A stretch of 42,434 bases of DNA from a virus. Numbering within the stretch: position 1 is the first letter of the stretch; the number at the start of each line of letters is the position of its first letter. Below, piece after piece: positions 32,116 through 41,340 of the stretch. The notes beneath the pieces are model-generated. The model did not search any database and was not told the origin of the DNA. It was given only the letters and a program-made list of their open reading frames with translations. The DNA is taken from the IMG/VR virus record IMGVR_UViG_3300033997_000368, positions 1 to 42,434 of that record; one strand, 5' to 3'. The translations under genes were made by a program, and so were the position numbers.

Positions 32116-35100
32116 ATGACGATCACCGTCGATGATGTAAAGCTGCTGAAATCCCAGCGCCTCACCGATGAGGACGACGGCGGCGGCCGTGCCACCGGGC
32201 AGGCCGTGGTGGATCGCGAGATCAACAACCTGTTTCCCGATATCTCGCGCCTGGACCGGACCATCGGCCGGATCAACCTGCGCAAGGCCTTCGCCGGCAT
32301 CAGCTCGAATAGCGCCGAGCCGTACCTGGGCGCTCATGCCATCGTCACGCGGGCGCCGGCCGATCCGCGTGTCTCGGTGCTGCTGTTCAACACCGGCAGC
32401 CAGACCGATGAGCGCCGCGACGCGCGCAACGCCATCGAGTCCTTCGTGGTGCCGGCCGTGTCTGCCTCGTTCGAACTGCTGGGCAACCAGTTGCAGGGCC
32501 AGCGCGCCATCGCTTGCGTGCAGCGCGAAGAACAGCGGCTGCCCGAGATTGGCGAGGTCTATCAGTTGGTGTTCGAGTCGCGCTCGCAGTATGTCCGCAT
32601 CACCGACGTCGAGGCGCGGCTGGAACAGTTTGCCCACGACTACGGCAACGGCAACTTCGTGAACTTCACCCGGCGCCGGCTGGACCTGTCGATCAGCGCG
32701 CCGCTGGGCGCGACCTTCCCCGGCGGCCAGGTGACGCCAGGCGGCACCACCAGCCCGAAAAGCCAGGTGCTCAGCACCCAGGTCGCCGATGCCGCGCGGT
32801 ACTACGGCATCAGCCCCCTGGCCGAGGCTGTCAGCCGCGGCGCGCTGAGCCTGCGGGTCAAGTCGGTCTATTCCCAGCTGGTGCCCAGCACCACCCGAGA
32901 GAACGCGCTGGTCGACCAACTGGCCGGCTACCAGCGGCGCCTGTTCGCTGCGGCCGGGCCGGCGCGGACGGTCAACCTGAATGTCGCGAACATAGGCAGC
33001 GGCAGGTCGCGGACGTTCCTCGGCACCGGCTGCGCGCCGGGTTCGCTGTCGCTGAGCGCCGGCGGCGGCGTGTTCGCCGACGACCGCAAGGGAGGCCTGC
33101 GCTACATCAGCGGTTCGAACTGGATTGCCAGCGGTACCGTCGACTACGAGAGCGGCGCAATCGAGATGGCGGCCTCCGGCAGCGGCTGGAGCGGGACAGC
33201 GAGCGCCACCTACCAGCCGGCCGCGGCGGCGACCGGCGAAGCGGTGACCGGGGAGATCCCTATCGAACTGGGCAACCGCGGCTTCGTCTACACCCTGTCG
33301 CTGTCCGAAGCGCCGCCCCAGCCGGGCACCCTGGTGGTCTCGTTCCTCGCCCTGGGCAAATGGCAGGAGATCCGCGACCAGGGCAACGGCGAATTGGCCG
33401 GGGAAGGCACCGGCACGGTGGACTTCGCGACCGGCTCGGTATCCATCACCCTGAGCGCGCTGCCGGACGTGGGGAGTTCGCTGATCTACGCCTACGTCGG
33501 GCAGAACGATGCGGCGCTGACCCAGCGCACCGGCACCAGCGTGCAGGCGCGCGCGCGGATCAACCGGACGTTGCCGCACCAGGGGCTGTTGCCCGGCTCC
33601 TACAAGGCGACGTTCAAGGTCGGCGGGGTAGAGCGCACCGTGCTCGATAGCGGCAACGGCTCGCTCAGCGGTACCGGTGGCAGCGGCCAGATCAACTATG
33701 CCGACGGCAAGGTCAGCATGGAATTGAGCGCCACCCCGGATGCCGGGAGTGGGATCGTGCATACCTACCAGCAGGGCAGCGTGACAGACAGCCCGCTGGC
33801 GGTGACCTCCGACAGCACCGGCATGTGCATCGGCACTCTCCCCGGGGCGCCGCTCAAGGCGGGCAGCGTGCGCCTATCGTGGATCACCAAGCGTCGCCAG
33901 GCGGCACCGACCCTCGGTGCTGACATGGGCACCGGGGCGCTGCCGATCTTCGAATCGGAGATCACCGTGGACAACTCGGTGACCGACGACGCCGCCGGCG
34001 GCTGGGCCGGGCGCGCCGGGACGATCAACTACGAGACCGGCGAATTCAGCCTGAAGGTGGCCGGCAACTACGTGTTCAAGGAGTACACCTACTACACCGA
34101 CACGGTCGACAACTTCGGTATGAAGAAGCTGCGCCTGGTGGCCACCGATACCACGTTGCTGGAGGGGTTCGGCGGCACGCTGAGCGTGCGCGCGCAGAGC
34201 CGCGGCGTCGAGTACGGCGAGCAGACCGATTCGCAGACCGTCGCTCCGGTGACCCTGGACCTGTTGCCTGGTGTGGCCGAGCCGATCCTGCCGGGCTCGC
34301 TGGTGTTCACCTGGGCCGGCGAGGTCTACGTCGACCGCTCCGGTGTGCTCTACAAGAACATCAACAGCAGCACCAACGCCGGCATCGCCGTCGGCTCGGT
34401 GGACTACGCCGGCCGTACCGCGACGCTGAATACCTATGGCTCGGGGGCGGCGCCGACGGTCACGCTGCTGGCCTGTCTGACCACCAACGCCGGCTTCAGC
34501 GTCACCAGCATGACCTTCCGCACGCCGGGGGCGCCGCTGCGTTCTGCGAGCCTGCAGGTGACGGCGGTTCGCCTGGATACCGCGCAGATCGTGACCACCA
34601 CGGCGGACGCGAACGGTAAGCTCAATGGCGCGGTGATCAAGGGTAGCGTCGATATCGTGACCGGCATCGTCCGGCTGCGCTTCACCAGCAATCTGGAGGA
34701 CACCACTGGGGCCAGCGATATCCCGGTGATTCCGCTGCTGCTGCGCTACAACGCGGTCGTCTTCACCTCGCTGCCGCTGGACGCCACCCTGCTGGGCCTG
34801 GACCCGGTGCGACTGCCGGCGGACGGGCGGGTGCCAGTGTTCCGCGAGGGTGACGTGATGGTGGTTGCCCATACCGCCGAGACCACGGTGCCGAGTCCTC
34901 AAGCTGGCGGCGTGCTGCAGCTCGGCCGCGACCAGCAGGCCGAGATCAAGGTGGTGGACGCCAACGCGGTGGAACTGGCCTCGGCGGGCTACAGCGTCGA
35001 CCTGGAACGCGGCCGGGTGACATGGGCCAACCCGCTGGTCCTGCAGGATGCCGAGGGCAACCCGCTGACCCTGCCGCTAGTGGTGCGTGACCGGGTTGAG

Positions 35101-35667
35101 CACATGACCCTCTGCACCGAGGTCCAAGTGAACGGCGAGCTGGGAATCTCCTCGCCGCTGCCCTGGGATCTGCCGGCGGGCGAAACGCTGGCGTCCAGTG
35201 CGCTGAGCTGGGGCGACCTGCAGGCGCGGCTGCACCACTGGTTCACCCAGCGGACCTGGGATATCGGCTCGCCGAACTGGACCGACGAGCCCAAGGGCGA
35301 TGGGACCACCGCCAACTACAACAGCCTCGCCTATCCACCGCTGATCGCCAACCGCGGTGCGATCGATGCGAAGTGGGCGCTGGTGTTCAACTCCTCGACC
35401 AGTTTCAGCGTGGTGGAGGAGAAGCTGGGGGTCATCGCCAACGGCACTACCACCACCGACACGGCGCCGATCAACCCGGAGACGAACACGCCGTACTTCA
35501 CCATCCGCAAGGAAGGCTGGGGCAGTGGCTGGGCGGCCGGCAACGCGGTGCGCTTCAACACCGACTCGTGTCTGGGGCCGATGTGGATCGTGCGGACGGT
35601 ACTCAGCGGCAAGGGCACCGTCGAGGACGATGAATTCCACCTGCAGATCAGAGGAGACGCGGACTGA
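32116..35667 (+). CDS. Very large tail-tip protein with repeated beta domains
   Basis: The 1183-residue protein has an N-terminal part of about 280 residues (ITVDDVKLLKSQRLTDEDDG onward) followed by at least six repeats of a beta motif: GTVDYESGAIEM (about 341), GTVDFATGSVSITL (433), GQINYADGKVSMEL (524), GTINYETGEFSL (634), GSVDYAGRTATL (759) and GSVDIVTGIVRL (843). Spacing is about 80-125 residues, consistent with tandem beta-sandwich domains. It is probably a baseplate or side-fibre component that reaches outward. I do not recognise the family by name. Confidence 0.75.
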   Translation: MTITVDDVKLLKSQRLTDEDDGGGRATGQAVVDREINNLFPDISRLDRTIGRINLRKAFAGISSNSAEPYLGAHAIVTRAPADPRVSVLLFNTGSQTDERRDARNAIESFVVPAVSASFELLGNQLQGQRAIACVQREEQRLPEIGEVYQLVFESRSQYVRITDVEARLEQFAHDYGNGNFVNFTRRRLDLSISAPLGATFPGGQVTPGGTTSPKSQVLSTQVADAARYYGISPLAEAVSRGALSLRVKSVYSQLVPSTTRENALVDQLAGYQRRLFAAAGPARTVNLNVANIGSGRSRTFLGTGCAPGSLSLSAGGGVFADDRKGGLRYISGSNWIASGTVDYESGAIEMAASGSGWSGTASATYQPAAAATGEAVTGEIPIELGNRGFVYTLSLSEAPPQPGTLVVSFLALGKWQEIRDQGNGELAGEGTGTVDFATGSVSITLSALPDVGSSLIYAYVGQNDAALTQRTGTSVQARARINRTLPHQGLLPGSYKATFKVGGVERTVLDSGNGSLSGTGGSGQINYADGKVSMELSATPDAGSGIVHTYQQGSVTDSPLAVTSDSTGMCIGTLPGAPLKAGSVRLSWITKRRQAAPTLGADMGTGALPIFESEITVDNSVTDDAAGGWAGRAGTINYETGEFSLKVAGNYVFKEYTYYTDTVDNFGMKKLRLVATDTTLLEGFGGTLSVRAQSRGVEYGEQTDSQTVAPVTLDLLPGVAEPILPGSLVFTWAGEVYVDRSGVLYKNINSSTNAGIAVGSVDYAGRTATLNTYGSGAAPTVTLLACLTTNAGFSVTSMTFRTPGAPLRSASLQVTAVRLDTAQIVTTTADANGKLNGAVIKGSVDIVTGIVRLRFTSNLEDTTGASDIPVIPLLLRYNAVVFTSLPLDATLLGLDPVRLPADGRVPVFREGDVMVVAHTAETTVPSPQAGGVLQLGRDQQAEIKVVDANAVELASAGYSVDLERGRVTWANPLVLQDAEGNPLTLPLVVRDRVEHMTLCTEVQVNGELGISSPLPWDLPAGETLASSALSWGDLQARLHHWFTQRTWDIGSPNWTDEPKGDGTTANYNSLAYPPLIANRGAIDAKWALVFNSSTSFSVVEEKLGVIANGTTTTDTAPINPETNTPYFTIRKEGWGSGWAAGNAVRFNTDSCLGPMWIVRTVLSGKGTVEDDEFHLQIRGDAD

Positions 35668-36674
35668 TGACCGCTCGACAGTACAGCTATCGGGACGCCG
35701 GCGCACCGCCGGCGCTCTTCCCGTCGGCGGTGACGCCGTTCCAGAAGCTCAAGAGCTACCTGCGCGCGGCGCTGGTCGATGGCTACGGCAACAAGCCACC
35801 GGCAGGGTGGACCGTGGTAAGCGAGTTCGACACTGCCATCACCCTGGCTCCGGCGTCCAACTGTGCACAGATCACGTTCTGCCAGCACTTGCCAAGTAGT
35901 AGCGGTAGCAGCTACCGGGACTTCGTCGGGATCTTTGTACATGAGGGCATGCTGGATATCAGCACTCCGCTTCCAAAGGGGGTCAACACGCGATCACGTA
36001 CGTGGTCGGCGGATACCAACCCCACCAGCAATGATGCCCATATCCTCTATCTGGGCTACATGTACTGGAACTACGCCACCTATTGGCAGATCTGCGCGGA
36101 TGCCGAGACGTTTGTCTTTTGCATGCTGGCGGATAGGGGCTATGAGAATACGAGCGAGGACTACAGCCTCGGCCTCTATGTCGGGCAGTACGAGAGCTTT
36201 AGTGGCGCCTCTGGCGTCCAGGGATTCATCGCCGTCGGTGGCGCCCAGGGGTATCAGAGTTCAGCCAGCCGAAGTACCAACCGGTCCTTTGGGAGTGGGT
36301 TCAGTTCACTGCGTGACCAGCGCTCGGGGGAGATCATCCAGGGTGGCGGCGCCGCCCTGGGGGCGCTGATGGACCAGATGCAGTACCAGAGCATGTACTA
36401 CGACAGGCCAGAGGGAGAGAATCCGCCCTATTGGCGTATGCAGCAGCCCTATGTGGCGAACGGCGCGAACTACGTCGGCCTCCTGAAGGGTGTGTGTTTC
36501 GACCCGATCCTGGGCCACTACCGGCATGGGCACCTGCTGGATCGGCTCGGCCTGCCCCTGGCCGCAACCTCGGTGGCGGAGGCGGTGCAGATGGATGGCA
36601 AGACCTATTACGTGGATATGGACCGTTGGGGGCTCTGGTTCCTGTCTGTCGATCCGGCGTGGTGGCCAGCATGA
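35667..36674 (+). CDS. Tail-tip protein, possible receptor-binding component
   Basis: The 335-residue protein overlaps the upstream stop by one base. Its middle (about residues 60-250) is rich in Ser, Gly, Tyr and aromatic residues (YMYWNYATYWQICADAETFV, SSASRSTNRSFGSGFSSLRD) and the DNA encoding it is less GC-rich than its neighbours. Surface-exposed phage proteins often look like this. The C-terminus has DGKTYYVDMDRWGLWFLSVD, which has a counterpart near the end of the next protein. Receptor binding is an inference. Confidence 0.6.
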   Translation: MTARQYSYRDAGAPPALFPSAVTPFQKLKSYLRAALVDGYGNKPPAGWTVVSEFDTAITLAPASNCAQITFCQHLPSSSGSSYRDFVGIFVHEGMLDISTPLPKGVNTRSRTWSADTNPTSNDAHILYLGYMYWNYATYWQICADAETFVFCMLADRGYENTSEDYSLGLYVGQYESFSGASGVQGFIAVGGAQGYQSSASRSTNRSFGSGFSSLRDQRSGEIIQGGGAALGALMDQMQYQSMYYDRPEGENPPYWRMQQPYVANGANYVGLLKGVCFDPILGHYRHGHLLDRLGLPLAATSVAEAVQMDGKTYYVDMDRWGLWFLSVDPAWWPA

Positions 36675-37531
36675 GCGGGCTGATGCTGCAGGTGGTGCCG
36701 CCGGTACAGGTCAGGCCCGGCACCTGGCTGCAGCGCTTCGGCATTGGGCCGAAGTCGCTGCGCCCGCCTGTGGAGGTTGCCTGGTCGGGGGCCAGGCAGG
36801 CGATCTACCAGACCCTCGCCGTGAAGGTCACCCGTGAAGGGGAGGAGACCTCGGCGCGCAAGATCGCCACGCTGTATCGCGGGGCGGTTGTCACCGCGAC
36901 TGCAATGACGGCGTCTTTCCAGGTCTACGAGGGCGAGACGGTGCAGCGCTTCGAGGCATCGGGCCTGCGCGGACAGTTCGTGATCCAGGTCACCGACGAA
37001 GGCGACCCGCGCCTGGGGATCATTCGCTGGCCGGTCCTCGATGCCGATACGCGCCTGCTGTCCTATGACCTGACCGAAGGCTCGGGCGGTCGAGATCCGA
37101 CCGACCCAGCGAAGGTGCGGGCGGTCGTCACGGTCGACGGCGGTGCTGCGGCGCGCCAGGTGGTGGTCATCGAGCGCAAGCTCGATGGCGAATGGCGGGT
37201 GGCCGGCGTGGGGCAGACGGCCGAGTCCGGGCGTGCCGAGATCGCCCTGGAGGTGACGGCCGGCGGGACCACTTACGCGATGGGGCTGGATGACTGGGGC
37301 GCGGTGTTCGAGCCGCGTCTCGCCGTCAGCCTGGGCCAGCGCGTGCGTCCGACGATCTTTTCTGGCTGGCTCTACGAGGTGACCGAGGCCGGGGTACTGC
37401 CGGCGGCTGAGCCGGAGTGGTGGCCGATCGAGGGCGACAACCCCAGCCGCCAGGTCGGCACGGCCCGTCTGCAGGCGACGCGATACTACCGCCCGCTCAG
37501 CCACGGGCCCTTTCCTGTCGAGGCTCTATGA
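36671..37531 (+). CDS. Tail-tip protein, unknown
   Basis: The 286-residue protein starts in an ATGA overlap (MSGLMLQVVPPVQVRPGTWL), which is favoured over longer in-frame starts lying inside the previous gene. It is beta-rich, and its end (YAMGLDDWGAVFEPRLAVSL, then PAAEPEWWPIEGDN) resembles the C-terminus of the preceding protein with its WxxWF/PAWWP pattern. The two may be structurally related subunits. Confidence 0.65.
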   Translation: MSGLMLQVVPPVQVRPGTWLQRFGIGPKSLRPPVEVAWSGARQAIYQTLAVKVTREGEETSARKIATLYRGAVVTATAMTASFQVYEGETVQRFEASGLRGQFVIQVTDEGDPRLGIIRWPVLDADTRLLSYDLTEGSGGRDPTDPAKVRAVVTVDGGAAARQVVVIERKLDGEWRVAGVGQTAESGRAEIALEVTAGGTTYAMGLDDWGAVFEPRLAVSLGQRVRPTIFSGWLYEVTEAGVLPAAEPEWWPIEGDNPSRQVGTARLQATRYYRPLSHGPFPVEAL

Positions 37532-39288
37532 TCAATGCGAGTTTCGGCGCCCCCTGGCAGAGGGCGGCGCCGCTTTCCGTGCGCGCCGTCCCGCTGCGCT
37601 GGCAGCGCCTGGTGCTTGCCGATGCGCGTAGCGCCGGGCTGTGGGGCTCCGGCCGGCCCCTGGCACGGCGTTGCGCCAGTGGCTGGTCCGGTGTACCGGT
37701 GCGTGATGCGGGCTGGGGGAGTGGCTGGGAGCACGCCGAGCAGCGCAACGCGGCAGCCCGCAGCGCTTGGGACAGTACCCGGGTGCTGGACGTGGAGAGA
37801 GAGCTAGGCTGGGATCGGACGCTGCGCCCGCGTGATCGGCGCCTGTCGCTGATCTACAACCCGCGCCCGTCGCCCAAGGACGCCGGCCGTCCACCCGGCT
37901 GGCGGCGCTCGGCCGAGTTCGACCGCTTCCGCGATGCGCTCTCGGAGAGGCGTGCCAGTCTCTACATCCCGACCGGCCTGCTCGACTTCAATTTCGGCCC
38001 GACCCGCTACACCCCGGCGAACACGCCCGACGTGTTTTTCGATTTCCGCTACGTGGCGCCGGTCCGTGGTATCCGGCCGGTGGACGCCGGGGCGCGCAGC
38101 AGCTACGGCAGTCCGACCCGCTTCGATGCGTTGCGGCGGATTCCCTGGGCATGGGGGCGGCCGACCGATCCGGTGCCGACGGGCATTGTCTACCCCGACT
38201 ATCCGGGGCCGGTGGTACCGATAGATCCACCCACCGAGCCCGAGATACTGGAGACCTACATGATAGGAAACACGGTCACCCTGGTGGTGCTGCCGAGTCG
38301 CACGCCGCTGGATGCGACCAGCATTCGCATCGGCCTGGATATCGACTCGTTCGCCTGGTCGTTCTCGGCTGACCTGTTCGGTCGTACCTCGCTGGACCTG
38401 GCGGCGCCGGATGCCAACGGGCCGAAGACGGTAGAGCTGGAGATCAACGGCTGGACCTGGCGGTTTCTGGTCGAGCGTTACAGCGGCAGCGGCAAGCATC
38501 CGAGCGAGCGCTACACCATCAGCGGCGCGAGCCGCACCCAACTGCTGGACGCGCCCTATGCGCCGAAGCGCAGCGCGGTGAACACGGCGCCGCTGAACGC
38601 ACGTCAGGTTGTCGACGACCAGTTGCAGTACACCGGCTTTTCAGTGTCCTGGGACGTCGAGAACATGGGGCCGCCGGACTGGACGCTGCCGGCCGGCGCC
38701 TTCAGCTACCAGGACCAGACGCCGATGCAGGTCATCGTCAAGCTGGCCGAGGTCGCCGGCGGCATCGTCCGGCCGGGCCTGATGGACGACTCGGTGACGA
38801 TCCTGCCGCGGTATCGTGAGGCGACCTGGTACTGGGACACCGCGATTCCCGACCGGATCATCCCGGCCGCCATCGTCGCCGAGTGGGGCAGCGAGTGGAG
38901 TCCCCAGCCGGCATGGAATTTCGTCTACGTCAGCGGTACCAGCTACGGCGTCAGCGTGCAGGTGCGGCGCGCCGGTACCGCCGGCGAGGAGTCGGCGCCC
39001 GACGTCATGGAGGACTGGATGACCGGCACCGAGGTGGCGCGCTCGCGTGGGATCTGCGAGCTGTCGAAGGGCGGTAACCAGGCGATCGAGACGCGCCGTA
39101 TCCCGCTGTTCCAGAAGGATGACGGGGTACCGGGCCTGGTGCAGCCGGGAATGCTGGTCGAGGTGAGGGACGAACAGGTTACGTGGCGTGGTCTCTGCCT
39201 GGCCACCGATATCTCGGCTGAGGGAGTAGGGGCTAGCCGCGTTTGGCAGACCCTGCGCATCGAGCGCCACTACCCGGGAGGCTCCTGA
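37528..39288 (+). CDS. Baseplate hub-like tail protein
   Basis: The 586-residue protein starts in an ATGA overlap. The N-terminal third is Arg/Trp-rich (WDSTRVLDVERELGWDRTLR, RPRDRRLSLIYNPRPSPKDA). A proline-rich linker near residue 230 (PVVPIDPPTEPEI) leads into a C-terminal domain with SYQDQTPMQVIVKLAEVAGG and QPGMLVEVRDEQVTWRGLCL, which reads like the hub proteins of long-tailed phages. It is probably the gpJ-equivalent centre of the tail tip. Confidence 0.7.
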   Translation: MINASFGAPWQRAAPLSVRAVPLRWQRLVLADARSAGLWGSGRPLARRCASGWSGVPVRDAGWGSGWEHAEQRNAAARSAWDSTRVLDVERELGWDRTLRPRDRRLSLIYNPRPSPKDAGRPPGWRRSAEFDRFRDALSERRASLYIPTGLLDFNFGPTRYTPANTPDVFFDFRYVAPVRGIRPVDAGARSSYGSPTRFDALRRIPWAWGRPTDPVPTGIVYPDYPGPVVPIDPPTEPEILETYMIGNTVTLVVLPSRTPLDATSIRIGLDIDSFAWSFSADLFGRTSLDLAAPDANGPKTVELEINGWTWRFLVERYSGSGKHPSERYTISGASRTQLLDAPYAPKRSAVNTAPLNARQVVDDQLQYTGFSVSWDVENMGPPDWTLPAGAFSYQDQTPMQVIVKLAEVAGGIVRPGLMDDSVTILPRYREATWYWDTAIPDRIIPAAIVAEWGSEWSPQPAWNFVYVSGTSYGVSVQVRRAGTAGEESAPDVMEDWMTGTEVARSRGICELSKGGNQAIETRRIPLFQKDDGVPGLVQPGMLVEVRDEQVTWRGLCLATDISAEGVGASRVWQTLRIERHYPGGS

Positions 39289-39524
39289 TGGCGACGGTCA
39301 ACCCCTGGCGTCGGTTCATCGGGCTCTTACCGGGCGGCGCGCGCACGGTGGGGGAGGTGATCGACGTCGACGAGGGCGCCGGCACCTGCCGCGTCCGCCT
39401 GCGAAACAACGTCGTGATCGCGGCTCGGGGCACGGCGGTGCCGGCCGGGCAGATGGCGTTCATCAGCGATGGCCTGGTGACCGGGCCGGCGCCGCAGCTC
39501 CCCCAGTTCGATATCGAGGTCTGA
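39288..39524 (+). CDS. Small OB-fold-like tail protein
   Basis: The 78-residue protein shares a TGATG junction with the hub gene. The core ARTVGEVIDVDEGAGTCRVR followed by NNVVIAARGTAVPAGQMAFI is a compact five-strand pattern like the OB-fold domains of baseplate and tail-tip proteins. It is the last structural gene before lysis. Confidence 0.65.
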   Translation: MATVNPWRRFIGLLPGGARTVGEVIDVDEGAGTCRVRLRNNVVIAARGTAVPAGQMAFISDGLVTGPAPQLPQFDIEV

Positions 39525-39551
39525 GCCGGCCGGCTCCAGGCCTTCAACCCA

Positions 39552-39575
39552 AGCCCGCCACCTAGCGGGCTTTTT
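39552..39575 (+). terminator. Terminator-like hairpin at the end of the tail genes
   Basis: AGCCCGC and GCGGGCT form a 7-bp stem with a six-base loop, followed by TTTTTCA. The endolysin's CCGGAGG comes right after. Confidence 0.82.
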
Positions 39576-39597
39576 CATGCCCGGAGGAAATGAAATT

Positions 39598-40011
39598 ATG
39601 GGCCAAGAGTGTGATGTAGATGTACTGGCGCGGACGCTGTGGGGTGAGGCGCGCGGCGAAGGCGCTGCCGGCATGGTGGCGGTGGGCTGGACCATCAGGA
39701 ATCGGGCCGCCCAGCCAGGCTGGTGGGGGCGGGATATCCAGACCGTCTGCCAGAAGCCCTACCAGTTCAGTTGCTGGAACAGGGACGATCCCAATTTCCC
39801 CTACCTGAGCGGTGCCAAGCAGATTCCGGCGGCGCAGTACCTGCAGGCGCGCGAGGCGGCGCTGGTGGTGCTGGCGGGCAAGCAGCCGGATCCCACCGGC
39901 GGCGCTACCCATTACTACTCCACCAGCATGTCGAAGCCGCCGGCCTGGGCTGCGTTGGCCAGGCGCACAGTGAAGATCGGCCGGCACATTTTCTTCCGCG
40001 ACGTGCCGTAG
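39598..40011 (+). CDS. SleB-type cell wall hydrolase (endolysin)
   Basis: The 137-residue enzyme is in the SleB/hydrolase 2 family: ARTLWGEARGEG with the catalytic glutamate, then MVAVGWTIRNRA, YQFSCWN and the late ATHYYST segment. It cleaves peptidoglycan glycan strands. It lacks a signal peptide, so it depends on a holin. The start at 39598 is chosen because CCGGAGG lies ten bases upstream; an in-frame ATG seven codons earlier overlaps that site. Confidence 0.9.
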   Translation: MGQECDVDVLARTLWGEARGEGAAGMVAVGWTIRNRAAQPGWWGRDIQTVCQKPYQFSCWNRDDPNFPYLSGAKQIPAAQYLQAREAALVVLAGKQPDPTGGATHYYSTSMSKPPAWAALARRTVKIGRHIFFRDVP

Positions 40012-40019
40012 GGGGAGCT

Positions 40020-40514
40020 ATGGGAGCGCTTCTATCCAAGGCCTGGTTGCAGGCCTGCGCCGCTGTCCTGCTGATCGCGTTAGGCTCCGGGCTCGTCTGG
40101 TGGGGGCTGGCCCCGCGCATCGATCTCCAGACCCAGCGCGCTGATGCTGCGGAAAAGGCCGCCGGTGAGGCCCAGCAACTGGTCAGCCTGCAGGCCGGCG
40201 TGCTGGCTGAGCAGCAGCGCCAGATCGGTCAGATCACCGAGATCGACCAGCGCATGCGAGCGCTGGCTCAGGCCGTTTCCACCAATGCCAGGGTCCAGGG
40301 CACGGCCCTTGAGGAGTTACGCCGCAATGACCAGGCTGTCGATGAGTATCTGCGCGGGCTTGTGCCTGCTGGCCTTGGCCGGCTGTACGAACGGCCCGAG
40401 ACCACCGACCCAGGCGCCTACCGCGGGCCGACAGTTCTGCCCGCTGGTGCCGTGCGTCCTACCGGCACGGCCGGCGGTGCTGGTGAACGATCAGTGGCGG
40501 CAGGCCCTGGATGA
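40020..40514 (+). CDS. Rz-like inner-membrane spanin
   Basis: The 164-residue protein has one N-terminal membrane helix (residues about 9-30, ACAAVLLIALGSGLVWWGLA) and a periplasmic coiled coil (AEKAAGEAQQLVSLQAGVLA onward), the layout of i-spanins. It joins the Rz1 lipoprotein across the periplasm and fuses the membranes at lysis. GGGGGAGC precedes the ATG. The Rz1 gene starts inside it in another frame. Confidence 0.85.
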   Translation: MGALLSKAWLQACAAVLLIALGSGLVWWGLAPRIDLQTQRADAAEKAAGEAQQLVSLQAGVLAEQQRQIGQITEIDQRMRALAQAVSTNARVQGTALEELRRNDQAVDEYLRGLVPAGLGRLYERPETTDPGAYRGPTVLPAGAVRPTGTAGGAGERSVAAGPG

Positions 40515-40593
40515 CACCGAGGCCGCGCTGCTGAGCTGCGCCAACCAGGTGCTGGGGTGCATCCAGCGCCAGGACGCCCAACGTCCGAAGTGA
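40327..40593 (+). CDS. Rz1-like outer-membrane lipoprotein spanin
   Basis: The 88-residue protein is encoded out of frame, mostly within Rz. It has a lipoprotein signal ending in LLALAGC (lipobox cysteine near residue 20) and a proline-containing mature part. I chose the ATG at 40327 because GAGGAG lies ten bases upstream; the ATG at 40342 is possible. Embedded Rz1 genes are common. Confidence 0.85.
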   Translation: MTRLSMSICAGLCLLALAGCTNGPRPPTQAPTAGRQFCPLVPCVLPARPAVLVNDQWRQALDDTEAALLSCANQVLGCIQRQDAQRPK

Positions 40594-40602
40594 AGGAGCG
40601 GC

Positions 40603-41157
40603 TCAGGGGAGCAGTTTGAAGAGTCGGAGCATTCTTACCGACTCTTCATCTTGTCCTGCTATTGAGACTTCGCCCCGATTCAGTGTCGTCCAGGCGCCAT
40701 CGGTGAACGCTGCTAATTGATTGGCCGGAATAAGCTGGTGGATTATTGGATAGCGTTCTGTGTAGCACTTCCACGCCCCGATCATGTGCTCTTTAAGCTC
40801 ATCTTCGGTGTAGGGCGAGCAACGCATGCTGGCGGCGAATTTTGCGGCTCCAGCGAAGTGCCTGGCCTTCTTGCCTCCTCTGTAGGTGCATGCAATTTGC
40901 TTGAGGCATAGAAGGGCTGGGTAGATGGTTAGGCAGCGAAGCCACCAATAGATGCCTTGGGCCTCCGGCTCTCCCTGCATTCTCTTGAGTAGATCGTTGA
41001 TAATCTCTCCAGTGTCCAGGTCAATCGCTCTGAGCACGAGATGCGGCATCATTTCGCCGTTGTTGCTGGTGAGAATTCGGTCAGATGCTAAGTGCAGGAA
41101 GTCGGTCTTGAACGTGACCAGTTCGTCATAGTCGAGATAGGCGATTTCGAAGGCCAT
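40603..41157 (-). CDS. Accessory (moron-like) gene, unknown
   Basis: The 184-residue protein runs opposite to the late operon and converges with Rz1, ten bases away. It is soluble and rich in aromatic residues (YWWLRCLTIYPALLCLKQIA). Its GC content is visibly lower than that of neighbouring phage genes, a sign of separate origin. AAGGAGCGGCC precedes the ATG. Such genes at prophage ends are often expressed in the lysogen and affect host defence or fitness, but I recognise no domain. Confidence 0.6.
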   Translation of the reverse strand: MAFEIAYLDYDELVTFKTDFLHLASDRILTSNNGEMMPHLVLRAIDLDTGEIINDLLKRMQGEPEAQGIYWWLRCLTIYPALLCLKQIACTYRGGKKARHFAGAAKFAASMRCSPYTEDELKEHMIGAWKCYTERYPIIHQLIPANQLAAFTDGAWTTLNRGEVSIAGQDEESVRMLRLFKLLP

Positions 41158-41340
41158 GGCCGCTCCTTGGCTGGGCAGTTATTTGGTAGGTTTCGAGTTC
41201 TCGGCGATCTTCGCCGCCATATGGGCGTCGTCATCGATGCTCAGCGGACGGGTTTGCTTCCTGGCCTTGGCTCTTTCCCCGGGTGGCAGCGCTGGGTGGG
41301 TTGTTCTGAAGGAGTTACGGAGCAGGCATAAAAGGAGAGA

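Noticed and set aside
31897-33762. 621-codon minus-strand frame opposite the large tail-tip gene
   Set aside because: It is a GC-driven shadow of the real gene, with no start context and no family resemblance.
41158-41340. Short minus-strand frame after doc ending just before the 41157 gene
   Set aside because: It follows the doc stop in the same frame and has no usable start codon; it may be a remnant, but nothing supports translation.
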